Source of the DNA: Candidatus Bathyarchaeota archaeon
GTDB lineage: Archaea; Thermoproteota; Bathyarchaeia; Bathyarchaeales; Bathycorpusculaceae
NCBI GenBank assembly: GCA_022865885.1
Contig: JALHSQ010000219.1
Coordinates: 1 to 64,000, forward strand
Direction of reading: 5' to 3'
Length of the DNA: 64,000 nt
In this document: one piece after another, positions 33,207-41,889 of the stretch
Layout of the letters: each line of letters begins with the position of its first letter
How positions within the stretch are numbered: position 1 is the stretch's first letter
The notes under the pieces: model-generated
What the model was told of the DNA's origin: nothing
Seen by the model: the letters and a program-made list of their open reading frames with translations, nothing else
The model's database searches: none
Position numbers and translations under genes: made by a program

Positions 33207-33764
33207 ATGGCTGAGAAAATCGACGTTGAATTCATTGAGAACTTCCTAGTTGTGTGGAACCCGTCGTCAGGCTCTGAGCTCTACCGAAAGGGATTCTACG
33301 GTAAACCCTTAGGTATTGCTAAGCCTAAAACTCCAGAATTCAATGTTCCATTGATCTTGGACATGATGGAAGGACTATACCTGTCCCAAAAGCGAATGAT
33401 AACGGTGCACGAGGGTTCAGAAAGAAAAAAAGTTAGCATCAGAAAACTCCAGCAAATGGCAAAGCGACTATACGAGGAGTTTGAAGAAAAATACGCCGTC
33501 TACCGCGATCTACGTGACAAGGGTTTGATCGTCACCCCGGGCATAAAATTTGGGTGCGACTTCGCAGTTTACAAGTATGGTCCTGGCGTCGAACACGCAC
33601 CATATATGGTTTCAGTGAAAAAAACTGAGTCTGCGATTACTGCTACGGAGATTGTTAAGGCTGGGAGACTGGCCACAACCGTTAGAAAAAGGTTCATTAT
33701 TGCTGTTTCGGATCTGGAAAAAGGAAGAATAGACTACCTGATTTTCAAGTGGTTCAAGGCGTAA
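33207..33764 (+). CDS. endA: tRNA-splicing endonuclease
   Basis: 185 residues: N-terminal domain ~1-80 and C-terminal nuclease fold with the catalytic triad in FAVYKYGPG (Tyr), VEHAPYMVSV (His) and ATTVRKRFIIA (Lys). It cuts bulge-helix-bulge structures in pre-tRNA. The length fits either a homotetramer or the catalytic alpha subunit of the alpha2-beta2 enzyme. Non-canonical introns like those in this window's tRNA-Ser and tRNA-Leu are generally processed by the broad-specificity alpha2-beta2 or expanded forms, so a non-catalytic beta partner may be encoded elsewhere. Confidence 0.93.
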   Translation: MAEKIDVEFIENFLVVWNPSSGSELYRKGFYGKPLGIAKPKTPEFNVPLILDMMEGLYLSQKRMITVHEGSERKKVSIRKLQQMAKRLYEEFEEKYAVYRDLRDKGLIVTPGIKFGCDFAVYKYGPGVEHAPYMVSVKKTESAITATEIVKAGRLATTVRKRFIIAVSDLEKGRIDYLIFKWFKA

Positions 33765-33846
33765 ACATACGTTTCTTGATGGCGACTTAATCGGTCACTA
33801 GTTTACTAGTAGCTTTTTCAGTCTAGCGTCGGGGCTACTCGCTCTT

Positions 33847-35133
33847 CTAGCCTTGCATGATGATCTGATCTTCGAATTCCCCTCTCACGTGTTGATGTGG
33901 ATAAACTTTCGTTGCCGTTAGTTTGCATCCTTCAGCTATTATGACGTCGTCTGCAATGACTGAAACTGACTCTATCTTTGTGCGTCTTCTGGGTCTTGAG
34001 AGGATCGTTACATGCCTTCCTACGATGCTTTGCTTAATCTCTGTTTTTTCCTCTACTATGACTCTGTCCATTATCGCTGAATCTTCTATTAGTGCATCTT
34101 TGCCAATCTGGGTGTAGTTGTCTATGCACGAATTAGATATTTCGGCGCCATCTCCAATTCTGCAATGTCTTCCTATCAAGACTGCGCCCTGAATCTTGAT
34201 CTTTCCATGTTTTATCTTTCTGACGATTTCCTTCTTGCTTTTCATTGCTTCCGAGCTTTCACCTTGAACCCATATTCTCCTGTCTTCGCTTACTCTTCCG
34301 CCGAAATCCGTCAGTGATGTGAAGCGTCCGTTGAGCATGTCATGCATGGCTTCTAGATAGTGCTTCGGTGTGCCTACATCATACCAGCTTCCACTTAGAG
34401 TATATCCGTAAACTGGTCTGCCGGTTTTTATCAGATAGGGAATGAAGTCGAAGCCGAAGTCCAATCGGTTTCTCTCTTTGATTATCTGCTTGACTCCTTT
34501 CTCTCTGAATATTTTCCGTATTTCCGGCGAAACTACGTATAGGCCGGTGTTTGCCAGGTTTGATGGGGCTTCCTTGATGGAGGGTTTCTCGACGAATCTT
34601 GCGATTCTCTTCTGTCGGTTTATGTCAGCAATACCGTAACCTTCGACATTTTCGACTTCTCTCAAGGCTATCGTCATGGTGGCTCCTTTCTTTTCATGGA
34701 ATTCTGCAAGTTCCTTGACGTTTACATCGAAAATGTTGTCGCCTTGCACGGCGAAAACTGGGTCTCTAACATTGTAGTATTCCATGCTTATCCTAGCGGA
34801 GTCAGCACTTCCGAGATCATCGACGTTCGGTTGGTATTTCACGTGAACTCGCGGTTTTATGTTATATCTTGCGGAGAACCCGTAACCTGACTCAAAATAG
34901 TCATGTAGGTCCCTGTAGTTCGTGTAGCCCTTAACTCCAAAGATGAAGTTTTTGATGCCTTGCCGAGCCAAGGATAGTAGCGAGAACTCTATCATGGGTC
35001 TGTTCATTAGGCGAACGCATGCCTTGCTCGTTTCGGCTGTGAGCGGGAGCAGTCTTTTCGCTTTTCCCCCAACAGGGATTATCACCCTCAGTCTGTTTGG
35101 CGCGTAATCGTCAATCACAATTGCCACCAACAA
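33847..35133 (-). CDS. Sugar-phosphate nucleotidyltransferase with beta-helix
   Basis: 428 residues. The nucleotidyltransferase domain (~15-255) begins VIIPVGGKAKRLLPLTAETS (variant of G-x-G-T-R-L-x-P-L-T) with VQGDNIFDVNV (metal-binding Asp) and FVEKPSIKEAPSNLANTGLY. The C-terminal third (~315-415) is a left-handed beta-helix (GAVLIGRHCRIGDGAEISNS and repeats). It makes an NDP-sugar from sugar-1-phosphate and NTP; glucose, GlcNAc or mannose are all possible. It would draw on the PGI/PMI products. The start is probably TTG. Confidence 0.88.
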   Translation of the reverse strand: MLVAIVIDDYAPNRLRVIIPVGGKAKRLLPLTAETSKACVRLMNRPMIEFSLLSLARQGIKNFIFGVKGYTNYRDLHDYFESGYGFSARYNIKPRVHVKYQPNVDDLGSADSARISMEYYNVRDPVFAVQGDNIFDVNVKELAEFHEKKGATMTIALREVENVEGYGIADINRQKRIARFVEKPSIKEAPSNLANTGLYVVSPEIRKIFREKGVKQIIKERNRLDFGFDFIPYLIKTGRPVYGYTLSGSWYDVGTPKHYLEAMHDMLNGRFTSLTDFGGRVSEDRRIWVQGESSEAMKSKKEIVRKIKHGKIKIQGAVLIGRHCRIGDGAEISNSCIDNYTQIGKDALIEDSAIMDRVIVEEKTEIKQSIVGRHVTILSRPRRRTKIESVSVIADDVIIAEGCKLTATKVYPHQHVRGEFEDQIIMQG

Positions 35134-35245
35134 AGCTTTCTAATGAGTATTTCACGTGGCACGTATTAAATTTTCGAGTAGTAACGTGGGTTTTATAACG
35201 TGCTTCAGTGAAAGCATTATTCAATCCTTCAGGATTTGGACGGTT

Positions 35246-36097
35246 ATGGGTAAGATCAGCGGTTACTTGCGTTTGATGCGTTCAGTGAACTGTGTTATGA
35301 TGGGTTGCGCAGTCATAGTTGGAGCGGCGCTGTCGAATCCCATGGGTCTTGGGTCCTCTTGGCTGAATCTTGTTTACGGTTTCTTGACGGCCTTCGTTCT
35401 GACTGCTGCATCTATGGTTGTGAACGATTATTACGATCAGAAAGCAGACGCTATAAATGAACCAACTCGTCCAATTCCAAGCGGGTTAATCAAGCCTAGG
35501 GAGGCATTGGTCTTTGCGGCGATTCTTGTGCTGGTGGGTTTACTGGCTGCATACTTGACAAGCTTTCTCTGTTTTCTCGCAGCTATCGTCGCTTGGTTGG
35601 TTTTTGTAGCCTACACCACCGTTGGCAAGCGTAGTGGTTTGCCCGGGAATCTTCTTGTAAGCTCATGTGTCGCGATACCTTTCATCTATGGAAGCGTGGC
35701 AATGGCAGACACCGTGAAGCTGAATGTGTTAATTTTCGCTTCCATCGCGTTTCTTTCGAACACTGGAAGGGAGATAACCAAGGGGATCGTCGATGTCCAA
35801 GGCGACAGGACTCAAGGCGTGAAGACTCTGGCGGTACGCTATGGAGAGAAGACGGCTGTAAGTGTAGCTGTTCTGTTCTATCTTTCTTCGGTTCTGATGA
35901 GTCCGATACCATGGTTTTTGGGTCTTGTCTCCTCCTGGTTTATCCCCTTCGTGTCAGTTACCGATCTTGGACTGGCATTGTCTTCGCTTATGCTATTGAG
36001 GGATCATTCGAGGAATAATGCAAGGAAGATCAAGAGACTAGTTCTCTTATGGTTCATTACCGGGTTAGCTGCCTTTGTAGCAGGTGCCTCAGGTTGA
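35246..36097 (+). CDS. Digeranylgeranylglyceryl phosphate synthase (UbiA family)
   Basis: 283 residues from the ATG at 35246 (the frame extends 30 codons upstream without family character). About eight membrane helices. Prenyl-diphosphate/Mg2+ motifs: NDYYDQKADAINEPTRPIPS (~60) and REITKGIVDVQGDRTQGVKT (~175). It transfers the second geranylgeranyl group to GGGP to make DGGGP, the core of archaeal ether lipids. The start codon follows AAGCATTATTC...GGATTTGG. Length is normal for the family. Confidence 0.9.
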   Translation: MGKISGYLRLMRSVNCVMMGCAVIVGAALSNPMGLGSSWLNLVYGFLTAFVLTAASMVVNDYYDQKADAINEPTRPIPSGLIKPREALVFAAILVLVGLLAAYLTSFLCFLAAIVAWLVFVAYTTVGKRSGLPGNLLVSSCVAIPFIYGSVAMADTVKLNVLIFASIAFLSNTGREITKGIVDVQGDRTQGVKTLAVRYGEKTAVSVAVLFYLSSVLMSPIPWFLGLVSSWFIPFVSVTDLGLALSSLMLLRDHSRNNARKIKRLVLLWFITGLAAFVAGASG

Positions 36098-36294
36098 GCC
36101 GATGTTCAGCGATTTGTCAGAGCGCTGTTATAATACTTCTCTGCTTTGGTTGCACCCATATAGACGTTTGACTCGCTTCTTCCAAACCCGAGTTTTCATT
36201 CCTTCTTACCAAACTCTTCTTACCAGAATGCGTGTTCTAGAAATTGGAATTATAAGCAACATGGCTGCTAGTTCTATCTGGAGAGTGCTGTTTC

Positions 36295-36741
36295 TTGAAA
36301 GAAGGGGATGAAACTGACTATGAGTATTCACTCCGCGGAAAGGATTGGAACGTTTACTGGCTCCTTCTGAAAAGTGGCCACTCGATGAGTGTTCGCGAAG
36401 TTCAGCGAGCCTTAAGCTTTAGCAGTCCGAGCGTCGCTCAGCACCATCTTGAGCAACTACGCGGATTGGGTTTGGTGCAGAAACAGGATGTAGGTGGCGA
36501 CTATTTGTTGGCGAGTGAAGTCAAGATTGGGGTGTTGCGTCACTTCGTCAAGTTGGGTAGGCTTCTTTTCCCGCGCCATTTTTTCTACGCTGTTTTCTCC
36601 ACAGCGTCTTATATCACGTACCTTTTGTTGTTGCTTCAGAGTCTCACACGGGAAAGCCTGTTCATCATTAGCTTCGGTGCTGTGGTTTCTGTGATTCTCT
36701 GGTATGAAGCGATTCGCGTATGGTCTTTGAAACCGTTCTAG
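36295..36741 (+). CDS. Winged-helix regulator with two membrane helices
   Basis: 148 residues, TTG start. Residues ~10-80 are an ArsR-like winged helix (WNVYWLLLKSGHSMSVREVQ, FSSPSVAQHHLEQLRGLGLV). Residues ~90-145 hold two membrane helices (FYAVFSTASYITYLLLLLQ and LFIISFGAVVSVILWYEAIR). Membrane-tethered one-component regulators of this shape are common in archaea. The next gene, a secreted beta-propeller protein 75 bases downstream, is the natural candidate target or signal partner. Confidence 0.8.
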   Translation: MKEGDETDYEYSLRGKDWNVYWLLLKSGHSMSVREVQRALSFSSPSVAQHHLEQLRGLGLVQKQDVGGDYLLASEVKIGVLRHFVKLGRLLFPRHFFYAVFSTASYITYLLLLLQSLTRESLFIISFGAVVSVILWYEAIRVWSLKPF

Positions 36742-36815
36742 TCTCTGGATTGGATTGTACCAGAGCTTAGTATAAAATAGGATCAAGACGTAGTTTCTTG
36801 ACAGGTGACTTTACG

Positions 36816-38681
36816 ATGGAACGGAAAATCAAGAAACAAACAGTTATCTATGGTCTTACTGCAATTCTGCTAGCAGCGTCTTTGGGAGCGTTATGCTTCA
36901 ACTTCGGGCTCTACACATCACAATTTCGAGTGGCTGCATTGCCTTCATCTGCTTCACCTACGGCCTTTCTGACGTCGTTCTCATCATACGAAGCGCTCAA
37001 AGATTTTTTGGCAACGGGTTCAAGAAGCTGGGTTGGGCAATACTATTATGCAATGTCGGCGGACGCATTTTCGCGCGAATCCAGCACAAATGGTAAACTC
37101 TCTATTGAGTCCTACTCGTATTCATCCACGAATGTTCAAGTTGCGGGTGTTGACGAGTCAGACATAGTAAAGACTGACGGTGAATACATCTACGTAATCT
37201 CTGGCAATTTCATCGAGATCATCAAAGCCTATCCTCCAGAGACAGCAGGAATAGTCTCCAAGATATCTCTTGGCGATTCTTCCCCAATTGGAATCTACGT
37301 CAACGGCGATCGACTAGTCGTGCTTGGCCGCAAGAATTTTGCCACCTATACACCCAGCCCTCTATATTACAGAGCAAGCTATTACGGATACTACAACGAT
37401 GAACCGAAGACCTTCGTGAACATCTACGACATTCATGACAGGACATATCCAATATTACTGCGGGATCTCACCGTCGACGGCGACTATTCAGACTCCCGAA
37501 TGATCGGCGACTACGTCTATTTCAATGCCTACAAACCAGCCTACTTGTTGGATAACACCGTCAACCTCCCAGAATTCTCTTCAAACGGTCAAGTCAAGGA
37601 GATCACCCCATCCGAAATCTACTATCGGAACGACTCTGACAGCTACTACCAGTTTACGACGTTCGTTGCAATGAACCTGCAGAACACGACAGAAGCACCA
37701 ACATACTTGACAGTCATGCTAGGACAAATGAGTACCATGTATGTCTCCCTGAACAATCTGTACATATCACTACCTGACATGGATGGCAACACGACAATAT
37801 ACCGCATTCACGTAGAGGCAGGCAACATGACCTGCGAAGCTAATGGCAACGTCCCGGGACGAGAACTCAATCAATTCTCAATGGATGAGGATGGCGATCA
37901 TTTCAGGATAGCGACCACAAGATGGGCGAACGGGGCTATTCAGAATAACGTTTACGTCTTGGATATGAACCTCAGCATTGTCGGAAAGCTGGAGAATCTT
38001 GCTTCGGGAGAGAATCTTCACTCCGCCAGATTCATGGGTAGTAGATGCTACCTCGTAACCTTCCAAACGGTTGATCCACTATTCGTAATAGACCTGAGCG
38101 TCCCTTCAAATCCATCTGTCCTGGGGAACCTGACGATACCTGGCTACTCAGACTACTTGCATCCATATGATGAGAACCATTTGATTGGCATTGGCAAGGA
38201 CACAGTGACGGAAGGTGGATCATTTGCCTTGTACCAAGGAGTCAAAATATCACTTTTCGACGTTAGCAACGTTACAAATCCACAGCAAATAGCCAACTAC
38301 ATTATAGGCGACCGAGGATCAAGCTCACTGGTCTTTGATGATCATAAGGCCTTTCTGTTCGACAGAGCAATGCATCTTCTGGCTATACCAGTTACTGTGG
38401 CAAAGATAGATCCAGCTCAGTATCCTTCGGGGATCCCGCCAAGTGCTTATGGAACGCAAGTGTGGCAGGGATGCTACGTCTTCAACGTCTCTTTGACACA
38501 AGGTTTCTTGTTTAAGGGCGGTGTGACTCACCTTGGTAGTGGCGCAAACGTGGGCAACGATGACTATTGGGTGCAAAGATCATTATACATAGAAAACGTG
38601 CTCTATACGGTGTCGAACAAGAGGATAAAGCTGAACAATCTGAACGATCTGTCATTCATAGGCGAGATAGAGCTTCCCTAA
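36816..38681 (+). CDS. Membrane-anchored beta-propeller protein
   Basis: 621 residues from the ATG at 36816, which has AGGTGA seven bases upstream (a TTG at 36798 would remove the RBS). An N-terminal membrane anchor (VIYGLTAILLAASLGALCFN) is followed by a beta-propeller domain of the PF09826 type: VQVAGVDESDIVKTDGEYIY, DGDYSDSRMIGDYVYFNAYK and repeated blades with N-glycosylation-like N-x-T/S sequons. The domain is extracellular. Its ligand is unknown; metal or adhesion roles have been suggested for the family, not shown here. Probably co-regulated with the preceding membrane winged-helix protein. Confidence 0.86.
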   Translation: MERKIKKQTVIYGLTAILLAASLGALCFNFGLYTSQFRVAALPSSASPTAFLTSFSSYEALKDFLATGSRSWVGQYYYAMSADAFSRESSTNGKLSIESYSYSSTNVQVAGVDESDIVKTDGEYIYVISGNFIEIIKAYPPETAGIVSKISLGDSSPIGIYVNGDRLVVLGRKNFATYTPSPLYYRASYYGYYNDEPKTFVNIYDIHDRTYPILLRDLTVDGDYSDSRMIGDYVYFNAYKPAYLLDNTVNLPEFSSNGQVKEITPSEIYYRNDSDSYYQFTTFVAMNLQNTTEAPTYLTVMLGQMSTMYVSLNNLYISLPDMDGNTTIYRIHVEAGNMTCEANGNVPGRELNQFSMDEDGDHFRIATTRWANGAIQNNVYVLDMNLSIVGKLENLASGENLHSARFMGSRCYLVTFQTVDPLFVIDLSVPSNPSVLGNLTIPGYSDYLHPYDENHLIGIGKDTVTEGGSFALYQGVKISLFDVSNVTNPQQIANYIIGDRGSSSLVFDDHKAFLFDRAMHLLAIPVTVAKIDPAQYPSGIPPSAYGTQVWQGCYVFNVSLTQGFLFKGGVTHLGSGANVGNDDYWVQRSLYIENVLYTVSNKRIKLNNLNDLSFIGEIELP

Positions 38682-38769
38682 CCTCTATTTTTTCTTTTTC
38701 TAGTTGATTCTGCGGTTTCAGGTAGATCTACGCATGGCACAAGAGACGATGAGCCTAACCATTTCTTGA

Positions 38770-40158
38770 CTATAATTGCTGTTCTGATTCAGTGTGTACA
38801 GTGACTATTGTCTCTGCGAAATGTGATTTCACTTTTTCTTCAACTTCGGAAGCTATTTTGTGTGCGTCCTCTACTGAAATCTGTTTTGTGAAGCAGCAAT
38901 CTATGTTTATGTGCCGTTTCTCGTCTGCAACATAAGTTACTATTCTCTTGATTCGGAAAACTCTGCTTGACTGCGTTGCCTCATGAATCGCTTTGCTGAT
39001 TTCATCTTCGTTCACCATTGGGCCCTTTTGCTTCTTAGCGCTGTAGGGTTCTATGTGAACGGTCACATTTTCGACTTCTCTTATTCTCTCCTCTATTCTG
39101 TCCTCGATCTTCTCAGCGATTTCATCGGCTTTTTCTACTGATAGCTTCGAGTCTACGTAGATGTGTAGTGTGATGTAGAGTTTGCCTTCTGTGTAAGCAG
39201 TGTCAATTTCGTGAACTCCTTTCACGCCTCCAGTTTCCATTGTTAGCCTTTCTATTAGTTTCTCTGTGGGCATTCCAGTCGCAAATGGTTCTGTGTGTAT
39301 CGTGACGTCAGAATTACTCAGAATCCCTTTGATGTTTGTTTCTACCTTTGATGCGAGGTCGTGAGCCTCCTCAACGTCTAGGTAGTCTGGGACCTGTACT
39401 GTGGCTCGTACAAAAGTCTTGTCTCCAGCTTTTCTGATTTTCAGATCTTCGCATCTGTATACACCTTTTGTGTTGACTATCTCTTTTCTCACTTTGTCTG
39501 CAACTTCTTTCGAAGTAGTGTCGCTCAGTTCCATTCCACTTTCCCAGATCAGCCTCACGCTGAAGTAAGACAGCAATACACCCAGAACGATGGATGCCAA
39601 AGCGTCCCCAAAACGCAATCCTAGAGTGGCAAGTCCAAATCCAAGAAATGCTATGATTGTTGAGCTCAGATCCGCCAAAGCATGGTAGAATCCTGCTTTC
39701 ATGGTAGAGCTTTCACTTTTCCTTGCTCTCATAAGAGTTCCGACTCTGAAGAAGTCAATGCAGAAGGTGTACCCGATTGCGATGAAACCTACATATTCCA
39801 GGCGGAATTCGATGGACTGATTGCTGATTATCCTTAGGACCGCTTCGTATATGACGAGTAGTGCTGTTCCAACAAGGGCAATCCCTCCTACAAGTCCGCC
39901 TATTGGTTCGAATTTCTCGTGGCCATACATGTGTTCTTCGTCTGGGGGTTTGAGCGAAGCCCGAGTGACTATGAAAAGGGTGAGAGTGGTCACAGCGTCT
40001 AGTGTTGCGTGTAGTCCATCGCTTACTATGGCTAGACTGCCAACGGCTAGACCAAGGGTTAATTCCACAAAAACAACGGTTGTTATTGCTATAGTTGAGT
40101 ATTTGAGCGTCTTTAACTTGTAGTTACTCTCTGAGGCACTTCGCATTTCTACTCTCAA
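38770..40158 (-). CDS. CDF metal exporter with three cytoplasmic repeats
   Basis: 462 residues. The cation diffusion facilitator membrane domain (~15-215) has six helices and the metal motifs SDGLHATLDAV (helix 2) and FYHALADLSSTIIAF (helix 5). Typical CDF proteins have one ZT-dimer-like cytoplasmic domain. Here three consecutive copies follow (~220-290, ~295-370, ~385-460), each with a V-H-x-E-type end: VTIHTEPF, VTVHIEPY, VTVHTESE, and each with an SVE/DVE-x-A-x-x-I/L-A helix. Zn2+, Mn2+ or Fe2+ export is expected; the ion cannot be told. Confidence 0.88.
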   Translation of the reverse strand: MRVEMRSASESNYKLKTLKYSTIAITTVVFVELTLGLAVGSLAIVSDGLHATLDAVTTLTLFIVTRASLKPPDEEHMYGHEKFEPIGGLVGGIALVGTALLVIYEAVLRIISNQSIEFRLEYVGFIAIGYTFCIDFFRVGTLMRARKSESSTMKAGFYHALADLSSTIIAFLGFGLATLGLRFGDALASIVLGVLLSYFSVRLIWESGMELSDTTSKEVADKVRKEIVNTKGVYRCEDLKIRKAGDKTFVRATVQVPDYLDVEEAHDLASKVETNIKGILSNSDVTIHTEPFATGMPTEKLIERLTMETGGVKGVHEIDTAYTEGKLYITLHIYVDSKLSVEKADEIAEKIEDRIEERIREVENVTVHIEPYSAKKQKGPMVNEDEISKAIHEATQSSRVFRIKRIVTYVADEKRHINIDCCFTKQISVEDAHKIASEVEEKVKSHFAETIVTVHTESEQQL

Positions 40159-40343
40159 TATAAACTAAGGTAGGGGAATTTAAGAATTATGGGCTTTCTC
40201 TGCGTGTTCTTTGCTGTAAGTGTCTTTTTCCTCTTTTTCTTGTGCTCCTTAAAGTGTCTGAAATCGAGCTAGGGGCGTTTAAAGCTTAAAAGCGGAGAGA
40301 CATTTAGGTTTGAAGGCAATAGTGAGTCGAAAGGTTGACGCTT

Positions 40344-41669
40344 ATGATATTCGTGCCAATACAAGAAATCCTGCAGGGAGATTATGAGAACAAGACAGTT
40401 GCTATTAGAGGGTGGATCTATCGTAAAAGAGAAGGAAAACGAACAATCTTTCTTGTTGTCCGAGATTCAACAGGAATTATCCAATCCACCATAAAATCAG
40501 AAAGTTCAGCTTGGAAGGATGCTGAAAAGATAACCATCGAATCCTCGCTGATCATGGAAGGGCTCGTCAAGAAAGATTCACGTGCCCCCGGTGGATACGA
40601 AATCGCTGCTGAAAAGCTATCCATCATTGGTCTCGCTGAACTCTTTCCAATCACAAAAGGCAAGCATAGAGCGGGGAGCGATGCTGAGGAGAAGAGTGAA
40701 ATGGATAGTGAAGAGCACCTGCGCAGGCTTCGCCATCTGTGGCTTCGGAGTCTTGACATGAATCACGTCATGAAAGTGAGAGGTGATGTATTGGCGTTTG
40801 CCCGCGACTTTTTCAAAAGCAGAGGTTTCACAGAAGTTTCCCCTCCCATGTTCATTTCAGCAGCTGTTGAGGGAGGCTCCACACTTTTTGGCCTGAAGTA
40901 CTTTGACCAGAACTTGTATCTGACGCAAAGCTCTCAACTCTATCTGGAAATCTTGATCTACTCGTTAGAGCGGGTTTACTGCATTGCCCCATCATTTCGC
41001 GCTGAAAAGAGTCGTACGATTAGGCACTTGACTGAGTATTGGCACATGGAAGCGGAGTGGCCTTTCGCTGACATGAACGATCTGATGCGGTTCGAGGAAG
41101 AGTTAATGGCGCATGTTTGCCAAAGGGCTGCTGAGCATTGCAAGAGGGATTTTGAAGGATTGCATGCAGATATTTCGAAAGTCGCATCTGTCAAGGCTCC
41201 ATTTCCGAAAATTACCTATAGTGAAGCGATTGACCGGTTGAATGCGAAAGGCTCTAGCGTTAACTGGGGTGACGACTTGGGGTATGACGATGAAAAAACA
41301 CTAGCTGACGCATTTGGGCAACCTTTTTTCATATATGACTACCCGACGAAGATTAAGGCGTTCTACTGTAAGACCCACAGACAACGCCCAGAAATAGCGA
41401 TGTCAGCTGACCTGCTGGTTCCTAGAATTGGCGAAATATCTACGGGTGGTGTCAGGGAAGACGACAAGGAGATGCTGACTAGGCGGATAAATGAGATGGG
41501 CTTGAAAGAGGAGGATTACGATTGGTATCTTGACCTACGACGATATGGTACTGTCCCACATGTCGGCTTCGGGATGGGACTGGAAAGACTGCTAACGTGG
41601 ATGCTTGATCTGGGAAACATAATAGATTCGATACCTTTCCCAAGGACAACAAGAGTGTTCTATCCATAA
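40344..41669 (+). CDS. asnS: Asparaginyl-tRNA synthetase
   Basis: 441 residues from ATG 40344 (a TTG lies 9 bases upstream). OB-fold anticodon-binding domain ~10-110 (VAIRGWIYRKREGKRTIFLV), class II core with motif 1 SRGFTEVSPPMFISAAVEGG, motif 2 FRAEKSRTIRHLTEYWHMEA and motif 3 GFGMGLERLLTWMLDL. WHMEAEW and the ending IPFPRTTRVFYP fit AsnRS better than AspRS. A charged insertion (RAGSDAEEKSEMDSEEHLRR) is typical of archaeal AsnRS. It attaches Asn to tRNA-Asn. Confidence 0.87.
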   Translation: MIFVPIQEILQGDYENKTVAIRGWIYRKREGKRTIFLVVRDSTGIIQSTIKSESSAWKDAEKITIESSLIMEGLVKKDSRAPGGYEIAAEKLSIIGLAELFPITKGKHRAGSDAEEKSEMDSEEHLRRLRHLWLRSLDMNHVMKVRGDVLAFARDFFKSRGFTEVSPPMFISAAVEGGSTLFGLKYFDQNLYLTQSSQLYLEILIYSLERVYCIAPSFRAEKSRTIRHLTEYWHMEAEWPFADMNDLMRFEEELMAHVCQRAAEHCKRDFEGLHADISKVASVKAPFPKITYSEAIDRLNAKGSSVNWGDDLGYDDEKTLADAFGQPFFIYDYPTKIKAFYCKTHRQRPEIAMSADLLVPRIGEISTGGVREDDKEMLTRRINEMGLKEEDYDWYLDLRRYGTVPHVGFGMGLERLLTWMLDLGNIIDSIPFPRTTRVFYP

Positions 41670-41889
41670 GACGTAGGACTCAGCACGACCGGATGACGAG
41701 TTGGGCGATCATCACACAGTCGCAGTTCGGGCCAAGCCTTTCTGCGAGAGATAGCTGATTTCGTGTAGCCAGTTGGGGCGATGGAATCTTGAGTGGTTTT
41801 CCATTGAACATGCAGCGATAATTGACTAAGGCGTGATCTCTGGTAGAAATGAAAGTTTTAAAAAAACGTGATGAAAAGAAGGTTCTGGT

